64,000 nucleotides of DNA from Himantopus leucocephalus (lineage: Eukaryota > Chordata > Aves > Charadriiformes > Recurvirostridae). Of this stretch, positions 1-12,537 are shown piece after piece (positions within the stretch are counted from its first letter, which is position 1; each line of letters starts with the position of its first letter). Where the stretch lies: the NCBI GenBank assembly GCA_003993805.1, contig RSEF01000005.1:37261844-37325843 (forward strand). The letters are read 5' to 3'. The translations under genes were made by a program, and so were the position numbers. The notes below the pieces were generated by a model. It was not told where the DNA came from and made no database searches. It saw nothing but the letters and a program-made list of their open reading frames with translations.

Positions 1-477
1 AAACATTTAATCCTACTAAATCAAACACCAAACTTAAAGAAAGATTACAAATAATGAACCCAAACTTCCAAAAATATCAAATTCCATATATAGAAGCACA
101 AAGCTGAATTCACCTTATCGGCCTTCCTCTTATCACCCTTCCACCCATATCTCAATAAACTTTACTCTTATTTTAACTGAACTTACGACATCTACTACTC
201 TTTCCCTCGTTCCAAAATGTCAACGCCAGTGCAACTTTACAGGTTTTACATCCCTGTGCAAAGTTTGCACCAGTTGTAGGGCGCAGGCTTGCTCACTGCC
301 CGACCTGGACAGCCACCCAATTCAGACCGCAAAAGCCCGCAATAACATTTCTGCATACCGGAATGCCCAATACTGCTNCCCCCCCCCCCCCCCCCCCCCA
401 AATATCCTTAATTAAAAAAAAAAATATAAAAAAATATTTAAACAGCCCCTAAAAACAGATACACCCGCTGCAAGCCA
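1..477. other. AT-rich flank, no gene seen
   Basis: No coding exon could be recognised here. The stretch ends in a poly-C run (379-400) preceded by a single N at 378, followed by an A-rich run. If the neighbouring CpG island is the HEATR5A promoter, this would be the start of its first intron, but nothing in the bases proves that. Confidence 0.4.
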
Positions 478-479
478 AT

Positions 480-1670
480 GCTGAATCCGACCCCGCAGCC
501 CCGGGACCAGTACCGACCCGTACCAGGCAAACACCCACCCCTCGCCTACCCCGCTCCCGCTCACCCCACGCCGGGGGCCACGGTCGCTCTCCCGCCCGTG
601 CCCGTGACACCCCGGCGGGCCGCGCTCGGCCCGGCACCACGCGTGTGGCCGCCTTGCCTCGCCCCCAACCCCCTCCCTCCGGCCCCCCGGTAAGAAGACC
701 TTCCTCACGGGAGAGAGAGAGACCTGCCCCACAGCGCCGGGGGATGGGACCGGGACGGGACGGGACGGGACGGGCGGTGCTGAGGGAGCCCCGGGAGCCG
801 CCCGGCCGCCGGCTGCTCTACCTCACCCCCCCACACACACACCCCCCCAGCCGGCTGCGGGGGTGATCGAGCACTTTTCAGGCGCAGGCCTCGGGCAGCC
901 CCAGCCCCTCAGCGGGCTCCCTCGGCCCTTCTGCCCCCCCCCTCCGCACAACCCCTCACCCCGCGCCGAGCCCGGGCACCCGCTCCCGCCCGGCGGGGAT
1001 GGGGAAGGGCGGGGAGGGCTGGCACCCCGCTCTTTTAGGGTCATCCTCACTCTCCCGTGCCCCCCTCCGGGCCTTCACGCCCCCGCCCAGGCGGCCGCCG
1101 GGGCTCCCCGCGCCTCCCTCCTCACCCCCTCGGACGCCCACTCCCCGCCTGCCCCGGCGGCCGGCGGGGCAGGACCGGCGCCGTCCGTCCCTCCCCGCCC
1201 GCGGTACCTGGCCGGTACGGCGCGGCGCGGCTCGGGCCGCCGCAAGGCTCCCGCGCCGCTCTGCGGGGCGGCGGCGCTGCGGGGCTCAGCTCCGTCTGTC
1301 CGTCCGCCCTCCTCCGGCGGGGGGGGGGGGGCGGCGGGGGCCTGCGGCCGGGCCGCCGCCGCTGCCGCCGGCCGGCGGGGGGAGGGCGGGGCGGGGCGGG
1401 AGGAGGGAGGGCGCCGCCGTTGCTCAGGGCTGTGCAATCGGGCCCGGAGCCATCGAGCGCCGGAGGGGGCCTGGGCGGCCCCGGGGGGCGGCGGCAGTGG
1501 GAGCCGCGAGGCCGCGGCACGGTGTCGGGGTGCCGGGAGGGGAGGGGGTCACCGCCCCGGGGGGGGGGTCGCTCCGGGGCTGGGCGGGGAGGGAGCTCCG
1601 CGCTGCTCCCGCTCGGGGCGGCAGCGGGAGGGAGGCGCGGCCCGGAGCTAGCGCGCTCCCACCGAGAACA
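480..1670 (-). promoter_or_regulatory. CpG island, probable HEATR5A promoter
   Basis: About 1.2 kb of extreme GC content dense in CpG, unlike the AT-rich DNA on both sides. This is the form of a vertebrate housekeeping promoter. Its identity is inferred only from synteny: in amniotes HEATR5A lies next to DTD2 with its 5' end facing DTD2, so the gene would be on the minus strand and extend left out of the window. A donor-like CAG|GTACCG reads on the minus strand near 1207 and could end a non-coding first exon. Long open frames of 120-260 codons in this block on both strands are products of GC-rich sequence lacking stop codons and have no recognisable domain. Confidence 0.45.
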
Positions 1671-4600
1671 GCGACAAAAAAAAAGCCCTTTTGGTCATTT
1701 ATTTTATTATTTTTTCTTTAAGATAGCTATTTTTTTTTTAAGGTGGTTCAGTTGGTCCCGTGGAGGTTGGTACCTGGTTCCGATCGGAGTCAGCCGCGGC
1801 CTCTGATTTTCACTCCACCGCCCAGGCGCCCGCCTGCACTCTCCGGAGAGGCCCCCGAGCACTGCAGCACTACAGGAACAGAAACACAGAAACACCCCGT
1901 CTGTGTTCCCAACCGTTCGTCAAACCCAACATCTGCAAAAGCCGTTACGCCTGGGGTTCACCAGTGTAAGCTTTGAACCCGAATCCAGAGGGGATCCCAC
2001 GCCTGGCAGTCGTCCTGTGTCATACTGACGAGGCCAGACGTGGGCTTCGCCAGGATTTTCACCTGTTTCTTTTTTTTTTCCCCCCTACTTCTTAGGTGCT
2101 CCAACTGGAAGAGGTTGCGACATCGTCAGGAGTGACTTCCACCCTTGGAAATTTTCACTGGTCGTGGGAAAATTTCTGTTGGGGGGGGGATTTTCTTTTC
2201 TGAATTCTGTCACCAGAGTTTAACTTTTGTCTTACTAAGGGGAAAACATATGCCCCTCGACCATTTTTTAGTTTAAAAATAAACAAACAGTAATCTTACT
2301 GTAGTTCTGTAGCTGATGCCCAGCCATGTTGTTTTTGCATCCTACCAAACACCTAGCAGAGCAAACTGGAAGACACAGATCGGGTCCGGTTTCTGCTGGC
2401 AACAAGTTAGTTTGGTGGGACTGAGATGTTCTGTTTTAATTCTGCTACCTTAGCTGCTGCTACAAAGTTGATGAAGAAATAATGCCTTCTGGAATTAAGA
2501 CTGGTTTTGACCAGACAACAAATCTTAAAGACGATATTTTGTCTGCTTATTCCCACAGTGCGACATCAGTTAAACCTCAGAGTGGAAAACTACGATTCCT
2601 CTCCACAAATAGGGTTCTCTGGGCCCATCTTCTTTGAAGTGGTGCAAACCGTCGTGGGGAGGGAATAATGCCTGGGATGCACAAGCGTAGGAGCCAAAAT
2701 CGTGGCTAGCCCTTACATAAGCTTGTAATTCATCTTCAGATAAGTTCAACATGTAAAGTTTACATGCGTACGTGAACATCTGTATTCAGTCATGTGGATG
2801 ATACCACTGAGGAATAATTCAAAGAGTGCATACAGAACTGCCTGATTACATTTTGCTTATAGATGCCAAGAACACCAGGCTGCATTACCGTATATGGACA
2901 CTGGTTTCATTTTTACTAAATTGCCTGTGATAAAGAAACATGAGCGTTGATGCAATGACCTTTTACAAAAAAATTCTGCCAATGGATGTGGTAATGAAGA
3001 ATACATAAACGCCTCATACCTGAAGCAGGAAACTATTTCCATAATATAGTTCACAGAAATCAACTCTGCAAACTCCTACTGGTGTAAAGGTGTTAACCCC
3101 TGGTAGTGAAAATAACGTACGCCCCCAGGAAAGAGTTATTTGCTCAGTTAACCTCATTTTCATCAGAAAATGAGTTGCTGCTGCTCAACATAAAGCGGTC
3201 TGGCATTCAACTTGTGCGAAAGGTCAACCGAACAATTTATATTCAAAGACTGTTGGTGTTATGACGTTTTCCATAATGAACTCCAGAAAAACAAAGGCTG
3301 CTTTCTATCTGACAGTCCTGAGGTACCAGAAAGACCTGGTAATATTTCTGAAGAATTGATCATGTTTAGCTCAGAAAAAATAAACAAAACCAAATCTAGA
3401 ATATTTTTTTAGCAGATTATTGCTGTTAGGATTGTTATTAAACCTATTTTCACTCTGTTGTGGTAACAGGCAGATACCCACTCAAGATTAGTATCTCATA
3501 ATGCTGAATGTTCTGTGAACACAGGGCAAGGCAGAACATCATCAGTAAGAAACAGAGTCTTGCTCAGTTCTTCCCGAGAATGATCTCTCCCAGCCCCCAA
3601 CATACATGATACCAGCTCTAAGTAATGCTGTGTTAATGCTCAGTTCATGCGAATCAGTTGGAATAACGAGAGAGATTGATGCAGGATGCTCCTTCCATCT
3701 CCAGGTACTTTAGGGTTGCTCCGTGCCAGCAGTGCTTACATGAGGGTAAGAATCTGTATTTATTGGATTTATAGCTAACCTTGATTCTTTAATATGCTTT
3801 TTTCCCTAAGTTGGTCAACAGAGTGTTAACCATGCACTGATTCAAATTAGCATCTACTTCAGCAGTAATGCATGCCATATTTATCTTTCCCCTTTTCAAC
3901 CTGAAATAAAAAAATACTGTCATGCAAGTTAATAGTATTCTGTTCTAAAACAGACAAAAATTGGACAATTAAATGTATTCACCATGTATTAATTCAATTT
4001 CCCCTTTCCCCATTAGTCCTGACTGAGCTTCAATAGCAAATTACTTAATAAAATAAGCAACTGGCAAATAATTGCAATGCACAAACCTACTGATTAGTCT
4101 TCTCATTAGTCAGTCTATTTTGGTAAAGTGGGTTGACTGATTTAGAGCGTGAATCAGTTCTGCCATACAAATTCCAGTCATAGTAGAATATCTATACAGT
4201 CACACATGCCTCTGAGCTACGTATTTTCTTTCTTACAGCTTTATAATCCTCAGTGACTCTACAGGAAGAGAAAAGAATGTATTCTTTCAAATTCAGTGGG
4301 ACTGTCTAGAGGAGTAAGAATCACAGGACTAGGGGTCTGATTTAAAGCAGATGACACATCACCAAGTAATTACATAGCAAGCAAAAACAAATTACATTCT
4401 ATTTTAAAATCAGTAAGAAGTAACTTCTTTAGATTAATTATAAGATTAAACTTTTTTTTTGTATTATACAGTCAACACTTTAAGTACAGAGCCAGACCGT
4501 TAAGGCATGATTCTGCAGACAGTTACACCATCAGCAACAGGCAACTTACATTTGGCTTTAATCTGAATAAGGTTATTAATCTGCCTATAAACATTGTAAC

Positions 4601-4879
4601 ATGCTCATTTCTGTAACTGCTGCAGCCCTTAGCATCCATGGCTGTCCATAGGTGCTCCCGCGGTTGAGACAGTAACTGTGTAAGTGCTTTCCAAGCCCGC
4701 AAGTGAATCATTCAGGTCCCTGGAGTAGCTGCCTTCTGCAGGTATGTAGAATCCAAACCAGTTTGGTCTGCCCTAGCTTTTGCAAAGCCTTAGTTACTAA
4801 TCTTTCTTTTTTACCCATTGAATATCGAAAATAATATATAGTTTTATTTCATGCTTAAATACCGCTCGACTTCTTTTTA

Positions 4880-4959
4880 TTCCCAACACAGTTGCTTTTT
4901 TTGTACTATCACAAAATACNATTTCCAACACAGTTGCTTTTTTGTACTATCACAAAATA
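4880..4959. repeat. Short direct duplication around single N
   Basis: About 40 bases (4880-4919, CCAACACAGTTGC... to ACAAAATAC) are repeated almost exactly after the N at 4920. The copies differ in the length of the T run and in a few bases. This fits two overlapping contig ends that were joined without merging. Confidence 0.8.
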
Positions 4960-5419
4960 TAAGGCCTGAACTCCTGCCAAGCAATTACACAGTCCTGCTG
5001 TTACTTTTAATCCTAAAATGTAAATAAAAGTATTATGCAGGCCTAAATAATGTTAGATGCAGCTACCAAAATGGAAGCGGGAAATAAGAAAGGGAAATGA
5101 GTCCTATCGAAACCGTGACACATACACCTCAAACAGTTCAATGTGTGAATAAATGATCAATCTTCACTGGTAAATATGAATAATATACTTTCATAAATTT
5201 TTAAATTAAATACCTGAAGAATCCTGGATAAAGTATTCTGTCAAGAATTAGCTGCACATTAATGAGATCCAGATCCAGATTGCTAACTGAATATTAAGGC
5301 CTCCCAAGAACCTTTTGCTTTCACTGTTAATCCAAAACCTACATTGCAATCTCTTTTCTAACGGAACCCATCTAAACAGCCTTAAGCTCCTTACTTGCAC
5401 ATTTTTAATACATACTGAC

Positions 5420-5656
5420 GTAATAGGGCATATATTGTGGCACTTACACAGGCAAATAGAATTAAAGTGAATAGAAAGCAATCTTAAAATCGCAGTAACA
5501 AGATGCATAAATATATATGAACTGGAACAGTGCAACGNGTAATAGGGCATATATTGTGGCACTTACACAGGCAAATAGAATTTAAGTGAATAGAAAGCAA
5601 TCTTAAAATCACAGTAACAAGACGCATAAATATATATGAACTGGAACAGTGCAACG
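5420..5656. repeat. 118-bp direct duplication around single N
   Basis: Positions 5420-5537 and 5539-5656 are both 118 bases long and separated only by the N at 5538. They differ at about three sites (for example AATTAAAGTG against AATTTAAGTG, and AGATGCAT against AGACGCAT). The substitutions look like heterozygous or haplotype differences, so this is probably an assembly join and not a true tandem repeat. Confidence 0.85.
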
Positions 5657-5744
5657 GGAATACCATTTATTTGCTTTTCCATGCTGCCTGGGTGATTCCT
5701 CTTTCAGAAATAACATGGGGTGTTATCTGTAGTGATACCACGCT

Positions 5745-6065
5745 GTTCATTGAGGTACTCAAAGTGCTTTGTGGACATTAGCTCAAGTCACATTTGTGAG
5801 GCAGAAGCTAAGGTAGGAGGAGGTAGAGAAAGGCAAACTCCTGTAGCTCCAACAAAGGTGAAGAGAGGTGAGAGCGTATTGCCTTCTGACGCACAAAGAG
5901 GAACAGGTGATTTCTTGCCTTTTGTAAAAGAGGAAAAAAGCAGCGGTTTTAAACCTCTTTTCCTCCTGTTTTCACTCTTTCTTTGTCTCACAGATGGAAA
6001 AAGTGGAGCAGAAAATTGCTTTGCCCAAAGCCACACACTGGCAGTAATTGAACTAGCGGACAGCA
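5745..6065 (-). repeat. MIR-type SINE, reverse orientation, split
   Basis: Two parts match the reverse complement of the MIR consensus as I know it. Positions 5758-5820 carry CAAAGTGCTTTGTGGACATTA and a segment like 'tcacaacacc..gaggtagg'. Positions 5990-6055 carry CAGATGGAAAAAGTGGAGCAGA followed by TTGCCCAAAGCCACACACTGGCAG. About 160 unrelated bases lie between them, so an insertion or local rearrangement has split the element. No consensus alignment could be run. Confidence 0.55.
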
Positions 6066-6430
6066 TTGGTTTAAATAGAAAATGTGCAATACATTCATAC
6101 TATTCAGGCTATTCTAACTGCTATTTCTCTCTCTTGCCCACATACACCATTTACTTTTCAACTGTAATTGCACAGCACTTCTGCTAGCAGAATCTTGCAG
6201 GCATTCCCAAATGTTGAGTCGCTTTCAAGTAACTTCAAGAAAATAAGAAGGAATAGGAGATACCAAATTCATTGTATCCTTAAGCGAGCGCCTCAAATCT
6301 TGGGTGCTGTTTTCCCAGGAAAGAGATTAAGGAGGCAGCTCTGATTTCTGTTCTTGTCTGGCATTTATGACCCTGATTTCTAATATGAAGTAGCTGCTGG
6401 GCCTGGAGACTCCAGCCTCTCTGTGCTGTG

Positions 6431-6461
6431 CAATACACTAAACAAAATGTTTAGTGTATTG
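6431..6461. repeat. Perfect 14-bp inverted repeat
   Basis: CAATACACTAAACA (6431-6444) and its exact reverse complement TGTTTAGTGTATTG (6448-6461) are separated by AAA. Nothing nearby identifies a transposon or RNA gene. Confidence 0.9.
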
Positions 6462-6524
6462 TTGTTTTGTTGTCATTGTTTTGCTCAATGTACAGTTTTA
6501 AGTAGCGACACACTGAAAAAAACT

Positions 6525-6665
6525 ACACATTTATTAGATGAGAATTGAGACGCAAAGCGGTTCAGAAATTAAGCCAGTGACACAGGGGTTTGGCAGTAGA
6601 CCTCGGGTAATGCCTGTGGACTTCTGGAGTCTGCTCTAGCCCCCTGTGGCATACTGCCACTCCAG
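6525..6665 (-). repeat. MIR-type SINE, reverse orientation
   Basis: The run TTATTAGATGAGAATTGAGACGCAAAGCGGTTCAGAAATTAAGCCAGTGACACAGG, then a 'GGCAGTAGACC..' segment and 'CTCTAGCCCCCTGTGGCATACTGCC', follows the layout of a reversed MIR core. The consensus reads gatgaggaaactgaggc, then gttaagtgacttgcc, then ggtcacacag, then ggcagagcc. The match is diverged, as expected for an element of this age. Confidence 0.5.
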
Positions 6666-9600
6666 CTTCAGAAGAGAACATCATGTGTTTGGAGGAGACC
6701 ATATAACAGACTACTAAGAGACTAAAAGCAGAAAATAATGGAAGCTTAAAAGGTTCATACCTCCTCCTCCAAAGAAGCTGTTTTTATACCAGACGTGAGA
6801 TTGAGGTTCACCAGGTCATACTTTTAAATCCAAGTAGATGCCTCAGGCTGATGGAACTGACTTTGTTCTCAAGGAGGGGCTAAAGAACAGTGGTTGCATT
6901 GAGTCACAAGGAGGAAAGAAACTTTCTTGCAGCTTTTGTGGTAAATGAGATGAGACAACACAGCTGCATTAAAGCGCCTGATGAAAAATGCCAGGAAGGC
7001 TGGCTAATATCCAGCAGCCCATCACCAAACGGGTGCCATTTCAACATGGGGAAGCAACGGTCTGCAGGAGCTGTTATGTGCAAAATCTTGTTATGGGCAA
7101 AAAGAAATCCGCCCTATGCGTAAAGTCACACAAAATTTATTGTTACTATAATTGAAATCTTAGCAGTCTAATCAAAGAATTATTAATTCAGCTCTAATTA
7201 TTGCAGAAAAAGAAAGAAAATAAAAATAAAGAAATTGTATAGAAAATCTCAATAATAATCCCGCAGTTAAAATCGTTATGCATACCTACCCCTTCTCCTG
7301 GTGTCAGGCTCACCCTTTCACCTCCCTGTGGCTTCCATCTGGTGGAGGCAGCGCAGTGGATCATCAGCGTCCAGAGTCCTGTGCCTATAGGGGTATTATG
7401 TTGGTGTTTATGTTTTCTTTTTTCTCTCCTTTTCCCTCTTTCGGAAATAGCTCTCACCTGGGGCTATTTTTACATGTTTTCTAATAAAGTTTTACACCTT
7501 GTTTTTTCTTCACTTGTCTGCAACTATATGATTTGTATTTTATTTATCTTAAGATACTTGTTCTTTCTTCTCTTTTTTACTCCTAAGACTAGTTTTGTCC
7601 AGCTCCAGCTCTGCATTTCTTTAACTGGCCATTGGCAAGTTGTTTATAGCCTTGGGGTCTTCAGCGCCGGCCTCTGCCCCATCTCTTATCATCCCATGCC
7701 TCTCCTCTACACCGCAGCCGGTGTCTTCTCAAGGTCGCTGCTGTTCCAACAGGCCTTTATTTCTGTACACTGTGGTATTATGTTAGAGTCATAAATATAT
7801 CATTCTACACAGAGTAACTACTTATTATTAATATGTATATAAAAACTGTGGTTACACCATACAAAGCAAAAGTAAAATAAGTTAGCCATGGTCTCCTGTC
7901 ATTGCAAAAATTGTTGTTACAGCTAAATCAAGTAAAACCAAAGCTCCAAGAAGATCAGGGAAAGTTCAGACAAAGTACATGTGATAAGCCTCTGTCCTGA
8001 GGTCTTGAAAACTCGAAAGGCTGTGGACTGTTACTGGCAATAGCAATACAGTCGCAGCACAGTTACTAGTACTATTGGGCTACATGCTGTTACCTTCCAA
8101 TTGTGGATTAATATTTGTATGTCGCATACTGTATGTAGCAGCAGAGCTAAATAATTCCCTAAAGGGCACAGGAAGGACGCAGGAACACCATTGACTAGAA
8201 AACAAGCAATTGTACCTGAACTCATTAGTTTTATGAGCACAGTTCATAGTCCATACACCCTTGGCTTAGACACAACTGGGTGTGTACGCTGCAAACAAGG
8301 TCGCAAAAACCCGATACAACAATTACTGTGTGACAGTTGAACTGGAGGCCCCACTACAGTAGTGTAATGATGACTCCTCATTTTATAGTTTATTTCAAGG
8401 AAGTGGGGAATATTAAGCACCTTCCAATAGATATTCTCTAAGTATAGAACAGGATAATTATTTCAGCTTTTGTCTAGTCATAGAATAGAAACTATTTAAA
8501 GCAGTGTCAGGTCATCTGTTTAAAGCATATATTCATGGCAGAAAGGAATGAGCATTTGGCTTTGAAAAAAATAATTTTAATCAATTTTTTCATCAGTATG
8601 GTCCATCATGTTATTCAGAAATAGCTTCTTTCAGTAAATGGATTGTGGATCAATAGGAGATACAAATAAAGCAGTACAAAGGGCACAGCATTCAACAAGG
8701 TGCCAGTTGTTGGGAGCAGAAGACCGCAGAAATCAGTATCCCAAGATACACAAATAAATCAGAAATGGGCAGATAATACAAAAAGATGCCACCTTGTTAC
8801 AGAAACTCCAGAGTTCTGTCTTGTCCCAGGAACCACTGAAATATACATGAGTTTATATGTATTCACAAAACATTTTGTGGCTCATCCCTCTTAGAATTTG
8901 CAGTGTTTTTGAAGTATTGAGAATGAATTGTCAGGCTGCCAAAGATCATTCCGGAGCCAGGAAAAAAAGAAAAAATTAAAACCTGCAGACTTTGTATTAT
9001 ACCTCAAAGGATCAATTCTTGAGATATACTGAATACCTGCAATTCCTGTAAGGTCAGTGAAAAGTGGTATTACTCAGCCATTTTTAGGATTTGTCCTCCA
9101 ACAGAAAGAGGAATAAAAAAAGTTTTTTCAAGCACACAGATCATAATGAATTTGTATTAGTTATTCACATCAGGACAATCTTATTTAATCGTCGCTAGTA
9201 AGAACTTAGAATATGACTCATATTGTGTCTATCATAACTGTTAATTATTAATGAACAAATATGTCATTTGGGACCTAGCTAATATTTCCAGGCCATTTGT
9301 GTGAATAGTTGTTTTCAACTGTGAGAGTGCCAATTGCCAGGAATTCAACATCCTTAGGTATTTCATAATTATTAACCATACATTATGTTCATCTGAAAAA
9401 TCTCATTGCTCTCTTATCAAAACTACGAGCTTTGTATCTGTTCAAAGAATGTGGTTCCATGGCACAGTTTGAGCCTGCTGATTACCCATTCAGTTATGTT
9501 TTTTTAAAAAATAAAGATATGGACAGAATATTTGTAACTACTGACCCACAATTTAAGATTGCACAAACTGGCATGCTCGCTAACCATGAGGTTTTACATC

Positions 9601-10390
9601 TTTTCCAGAAGAACTTATTATTTACATGGGAATTTTGGTTAATTACTGCAAATCGTCTAATTTCACTTTGAACCCTCCTAAACTGCTGACTTTAAAAACC
9701 ATGATGCTGCAGTAAAAGAGAAGCTCGACTCACAGGATGAATCCACTTGAATCAGTTTTGAATTTGCCATATTTTAATGTAGCTGTTCTGTTCTCACTGC
9801 CTTACAAGGCAGAATTTCCCATTATAGCTTCTTAACACCATCTGTTAATAATGTTTATTACAGTACTGCATAGAGGGTCAGCTGGGAATGGTGCCCCAAA
9901 TGTGCCCCAAAGAAATATAAGGTAGTCTCTGCCTGGCGGATTCAACAGACAAAGAGCTGGAGCGAAGTAATAGGGGCAGAGGGAACAATGAGACGGCAGC
10001 ATACATCGTACCATTTTTATTTTGTTTTCTTTTTAATATTTCAGCCCTTTTCCTGAGGCTGTGTTATGAAAGAATTGAGTAGACAACAAGACCAAGGTAA
10101 CAAGGACACAGACCAAGCTATAGCAAGCAGCCCATCAAAACACATCAGAGGAGATTCAGAGTGCAAACCTCAAGAAAGCAATGCAGTGGTACTGCCTTGA
10201 CTTCAGTTTCTAAATGAGCCTCACTTTTTCTTCCCTCTATAGCCTATGTTCAGTCCTAGCACTACTTCATGTGTCCCACCCTTACACACTGTAGATGAGG
10301 GGGGTGGACTTTCTTATTTAGTACCTCTCTCAAAGAAGCTAAAAATTCAGTGAATTTGTGCTTTCAAAATATTTGTTAGCTAGAAAGCAT

Positions 10391-10470
10391 TGCCATTTTA
10401 TAGATAGAAAACAGAAAGACAAAAATTGTCTGACTCAGGAAATCTGGGAGCAAGTACGTCTACAGCATTC
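10391..10470 (-). repeat. Possible MIR-type SINE fragment
   Basis: CCATTTTATAGATAGAAAACAGAAAGAC followed by TTGTCTGACTCAGG resembles a reversed MIR core (cattttacagatgagaaaactgaggc, then acttgctcaagg). The fragment is short and the match weak. Confidence 0.35.
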
Positions 10471-10835
10471 TTTTTTCATAATCTATAAACTTTGCTTCCT
10501 CAAGCGTACTTTACATTAGCTAATACATGTAATACTTTAGACATTATTTGTAGTAAGAAATGTATGCATTACCCCATTTTTGTTAATAAAGTCTTCCAAA
10601 TTATACATCTTCTTGGGATGAATCTTAACAATTACTTTGAGCACACTTCAGATGAATATGGACATAAAACACAAACTCATTATTGCAAAGCAGTCTCAGG
10701 CATCCTTCTATTTAATGGGACTGGCAACACCAGTACAGATGAGTGAAAATCTTTCTTATACTGTACCTCCCAAACCATTTAAGTACATTAATGCTTAGAA
10801 ATGAAAAAAGGACGTCGCAAGCCAGTNGTAAACCG

Positions 10836-10857
10836 TTTTTTTTTTTTTTTTTTTTTT
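10836..10857. repeat. Poly-T run abutting the DTD2 stop codon
   Basis: A run of 22 T on plus, that is poly-A on the DTD2 strand, begins directly after the TGA stop codon and lies nine bases from an isolated N (10827). It may be a genuine A-rich start of the 3' UTR or a mis-joined sequence. Confidence 0.9.
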
Positions 10858-11183
10858 TCAAAACTCGATCAGATGAGTGTAAGGTCCATTTGTATCCAGT
10901 TTTAACACTTGCCTGTTTCCGTATGTGCCGTGCTTGACAAGAACACCTGCTTCCACGCATCTGGCATTGGCAGCCAGTTCTTTTTCGCACATGGTCACAA
11001 ATTGAGAATAAAGTTCCAGCCCTTTTTCTTTTTCAATGTTTGCATGGTACTGCATCTTTCTTCCCTTCAGTTTACCGCCTAGGGTAGCTTGAGGTATGAT
11101 TAACACATCGCCTGGTAAATCGAGAACAGAAACGTACTCGCCGCTTTCATTTTCACTTAATTTAACATTCAACAGCGTATTGA
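10858..11183 (-). CDS. DTD2: DTD2, last coding exon
   Basis: Encodes the C-terminal 107 residues of D-aminoacyl-tRNA deacylase 2, also called animal-specific tRNA deacylase (ATD). This enzyme hydrolyses wrongly charged aminoacyl-tRNA, notably L-Ala on tRNA-Thr, as a trans-editing factor. The exon starts after a TTTGCAG acceptor (intron base 11184) with the last two bases of a Val codon, so the preceding exon ends in phase 1. Visible family motifs are [12 protein letters not shown] in the middle and [11 protein letters not shown] at the very C terminus. These correspond to the two active-site motifs of the DTD-like fold; PQATL and NGPxTH are typical of the ATD branch. It ends in TGA with a poly-A run immediately after. 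The frame is intact with no premature stop. Identification rests on strong similarity to the vertebrate protein and is very sure. Confidence 0.96.
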
Positions 11184-12437
11184 CTGCAAATAAACACAAA
11201 ATAAGAGTTAGTGTAACTTAAGTAAATTAAATAGGCCCTAATATAACATCATAAACAAGATTCCACAAATATTGTGATGCATGACAAACTGTTCAAGTAA
11301 AAGAAACTGCTTATTAATGAAATGAAACACGGACAGTCAACAAATACTATTACCCAACTAAAATGTCTAAGTATTGAGAAGAACGTCAAGGATATTTATA
11401 TTAATATAATATGTCTAAAGAGTTATTTTGGGGGAAAGTGGTCGGCTGTCTGAAATCCTAAAGTTGATTCTAGTTGGACACCCCTAAAGGAACCTAGATT
11501 CAATTAGTGACCCTAACTTAATTGCCTGATATTCAAATAGGCAACATTTGCACAACACTACACATTGTAGGAGATAACACCACCTCCAGTGCACTTTGGA
11601 GAAGTTTCTGCCCTGACTGTCTTTTCACTCTGGTTGCAGCAGTTCGCAGCAGGGCCCAGCACGGATCTGTGCTGAAGCCACAGCTCAGCAGTTTGGTCTC
11701 GAGTGGAGTGAGTTGCCCTTCAGCGTTCCACTTTGAGATGTGCAGGTGCCAGCATGTCTTTTGAGAGAGGAAACGGGCAGGAAGGTCCGAGATGTAATCT
11801 GGCCCATAAGCCAGAATATGTAAACTTGCAAATAAAATTGATGCATTTACTAGCATTATTATTTTCCAATGTTTCTATAACAAATCAAATCATTCCCCCA
11901 AAATTTCCTCCAGCTCTGTAAAAGCTGTGAGGATACTAGTCATTCCTCCAAACCCATAAAAGTTTAATGTTGTTTGAAGCAAAAAGAGCTGAGTTGTGAA
12001 TCAGGAACCAAAACAGCTCATTTAAGCAGTTTCAAAATATATTTAGGAAAAAATATTCTGTAAGACAGACACTTTAGGAGGATAGTCATAGATGAATCTC
12101 CTAATAGGAAACAGAACTTTCTTCTTCTGGTCTGTTTCAACTGCCACACAGCTGAAAAGGTCATTATTTTCAAGTAACACTCTCATGAAATTCTCACAAG
12201 CACAAAATAAATTTTCACATCATAGCTTTAAATATACCCAAAGATTTCAACTCAATTTAGCATCACAGAAAGACTGTGCCCTCCAAGACCAAGAGAGAAC
12301 CCCCCAGGAGCTGCTCTCAGCATTTTCAGTAGCACCTGTGCTTGCGTACTGTCAGGTCTTCCTGCTGGTCCCAGCACACAGCCTGAAATAGACTATTGTT
12401 ACGGCGAAACCACTAATACCAGCCAGCCACTGAAAAG

Positions 12438-12537
12438 NNNNNNNNNNNNNNNNNNNNNNNNNNNNNNNNNNNNNNNNNNNNNNNNNNNNNNNNNNNNNNN
12501 NNNNNNNNNNNNNNNNNNNNNNNNNNNNNNNNNNNNN
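12438..12537. other. Assembly gap (100 N)
   Basis: Exactly 100 N, the usual placeholder for a gap of unknown size. It lies within DTD2 and may hide its middle coding exon. Confidence 0.98.

Larger units (their letters stand above)
1700..10835. other. Intergenic region with old repeats
   Basis: No exon of a known gene was recognised. The block is AT-rich and holds MIR-type SINE remnants, a perfect 14-bp inverted repeat at 6431-6461, and two single-N joints with flanking duplications at 4920 and 5538. The 60-150 codon open frames here have no recognised family and no matching splice structure. On the minus strand an AATAAA (plus TTTATT near 10015) about 840 bases past the DTD2 stop is a possible polyadenylation signal. 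Confidence 0.5.

Noticed and set aside
863..1806. Overlapping open frames of about 240-260 codons on plus in the left CpG island
   Set aside because: Stop-poor GC-rich sequence on both strands; low-complexity Pro/Arg/Gly/Ala peptides with no domain.
2570..2779. 69-codon minus-strand frame with a protein-like composition
   Set aside because: No family recognised, no splice context and no tie to HEATR5A or DTD2; kept out for lack of support.
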